From Ceratodon purpureus (lineage: Eukaryota > Streptophyta > Bryopsida > Pseudoditrichales > Ditrichaceae), in NCBI GenBank assembly GCA_014871385.1, contig CM026426.1, forward strand, positions 15,038,517 through 15,102,516: 64,000 nucleotides of DNA, read 5' to 3'. A program made the position numbers and the translations under genes. Numbering within the stretch: the stretch's first letter is position 1; every line of letters starts with the position of its first letter. Positions 62,981 through 64,000 of this stretch are shown here, piece by piece. Under the pieces are notes generated by a model that was not told where the DNA came from, made no database searches, and saw nothing but the letters and a program-made list of their open reading frames with translations.

Positions 62981-64000
62981 TAAAAGCTTCTTAAACATAA
63001 AATGCACAATTATTAATATTTTAGGAAATGAGTTCTCAGAATGTTATAATATAGAGAACTGACTCTTAGAATTGTACATGTCACTTTTCCCATGGTGCCA
63101 TTTGAAACGTATGAAAACAAAATGGGGTTTCAGTCTTTGCTATACATGTTGTCGTGAGAAAGGTTGAAACTTACATGTTCGTATGACCCCTGAAGAGCAT
63201 GATGCACTTGGATGGATCTTGAATGCCATTTAGCACATGTTCCCCAGACACGTCCCTACATTGGTGAGTAACAAGTACAAGTGCAACATGAACAATTCTT
63301 CAATGTCGGACATAACAGAAAGAGTTCGCTGCCCGGCAATCACGCTCTACAGGTCGGCGTATTTGATCATCTATTTCGAAATGGCTTTAAACATTCAAAT
63401 AACGAGTTAAATTAAAGACCCCAGAAATAATAAGGGTCAAACAACATCGACGGCATAAACGTCCGATCCTCAGATATGAGCTCCAAGTTCATTTGTATCA
63501 CAACCTCTTAAAAGGGACAATATGAGAAAAAGGTAATAAACTTCATTACCTAATGTTTAAGAAAATGTAGAACTATGACACTGCAACCTGACTCTAAATG
63601 GATAAAAATTGGAGAATGGGTGTGGATCTGGGAGAGGTAAAAGGTACAAAAAACTTATGCAGGACATGATCTTCACAGCCGAAAATTAGGATTACATGGT
63701 AGATTGTTTAACACAAGGATCATGACAAGGATCAAAGAAGGACGGGGGGAAGGGTATTACAGGACTCGCAGGTTATCCATGGCACAGACTACCATCTCGG
63801 AACACAGATAAATGAAGCAAATGAATTATTTAGGGATCTAGCCATGGATACAATGTGAACTCTGGTGCTCATGTCGACCGCTATAATTGCTAGCCGCAAT
63901 TCGGGCCATCATATCATCATTGGATCTTTGACTATTGAAGAGATTATGCAAAACTAACAAAGAAGCTAATACATGTACTTAACCTGAATTTCACTATGTC
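62981..64000. other. No gene recognised
   Basis: AT-rich sequence with stops in all frames. The expected gag N-terminus and 5' LTR of the Ty3 element are not found, so the element is probably truncated at about 62,980 or interrupted here. Confidence 0.5.

Overview
The window looks like intergenic, transposon-dominated nuclear DNA of a streptophyte (green-lineage plant). This rests on plant-type Ty3 polymerases with an upstream CCHC knuckle, MULE transposases with a SWIM zinc finger next to ULP1-like peptidase remnants, plant-style hAT fragments, 8-bp-TSD hAT MITEs and 2-bp (TA) or 4-bp TIR elements. The Ty3 and MULE flavour fits a spore plant or gymnosperm better than a flowering plant, but the species cannot be named from this. 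I found no convincing intact host gene, no rRNA or tRNA gene and no CRISPR array. Almost every coding region carries stops or frameshifts.

Layout. 0.5-4.0 kb: two foldback (inverted-repeat) elements. 4.49-6.20 kb: a Tc1-like transposon with TA duplications that splits a small ORF. 6.8-21.6 kb: a hAT fossil on the minus strand that first received a TIR element and then a 12.8-kb compound insertion (7,979-20,770) bracketed by the 10-bp duplication AAAAACTACA. That insertion holds a tRNA-like SINE, a long minus-strand LINE, an unknown minus-strand gene remnant, an 83-bp tandem duplication and a stretch with repeated minus-strand splice donors. The LINE encodes, in order, a 2A-like peptide, an APE endonuclease, reverse transcriptase, a PCIF1-like segment, RNase H, a CCHC finger and a restriction-like endonuclease.

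21.6-44.4 kb: nested Mutator-like elements. Copy A (plus-strand transposase 22.1-28.9 kb, unknown convergent minus-strand gene 44.4-40.8 kb) appears to be interrupted by copy B (29,211-40,726), which has matching TIRs and poly-C tracts at both ends. B carries its own transposase and ULP1-like minus-strand remnants. Inside A and B lie two hAT MITEs, a 608-bp solo LTR, a 742-bp TIR element, a T-rich satellite-like array and about 35 copies of the 8-mer TGTAGTGC, which is nearly absent from the rest of the window.

44.4-64 kb: LTR-retrotransposon remains. These are a plus-strand Ty3 pol truncated in RT (45,969-48,290), a pair of 2-kb dispersed repeats (23.6 and 49.6 kb), a possible minus-strand LTR element (54.1-51.5 kb), and a large minus-strand Ty3 element (62.98-55.86 kb) in the order gag CCHC, pol, extra downstream ORF, polypurine tract and 3' LTR. 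The most interesting signals are the dual-endonuclease LINE, the repeated short motif confined to the MULEs together with their unknown second gene, and the extra Ty3 ORF in the env position. Coordinates of domains and junctions were read by eye and may be off by a few codons.
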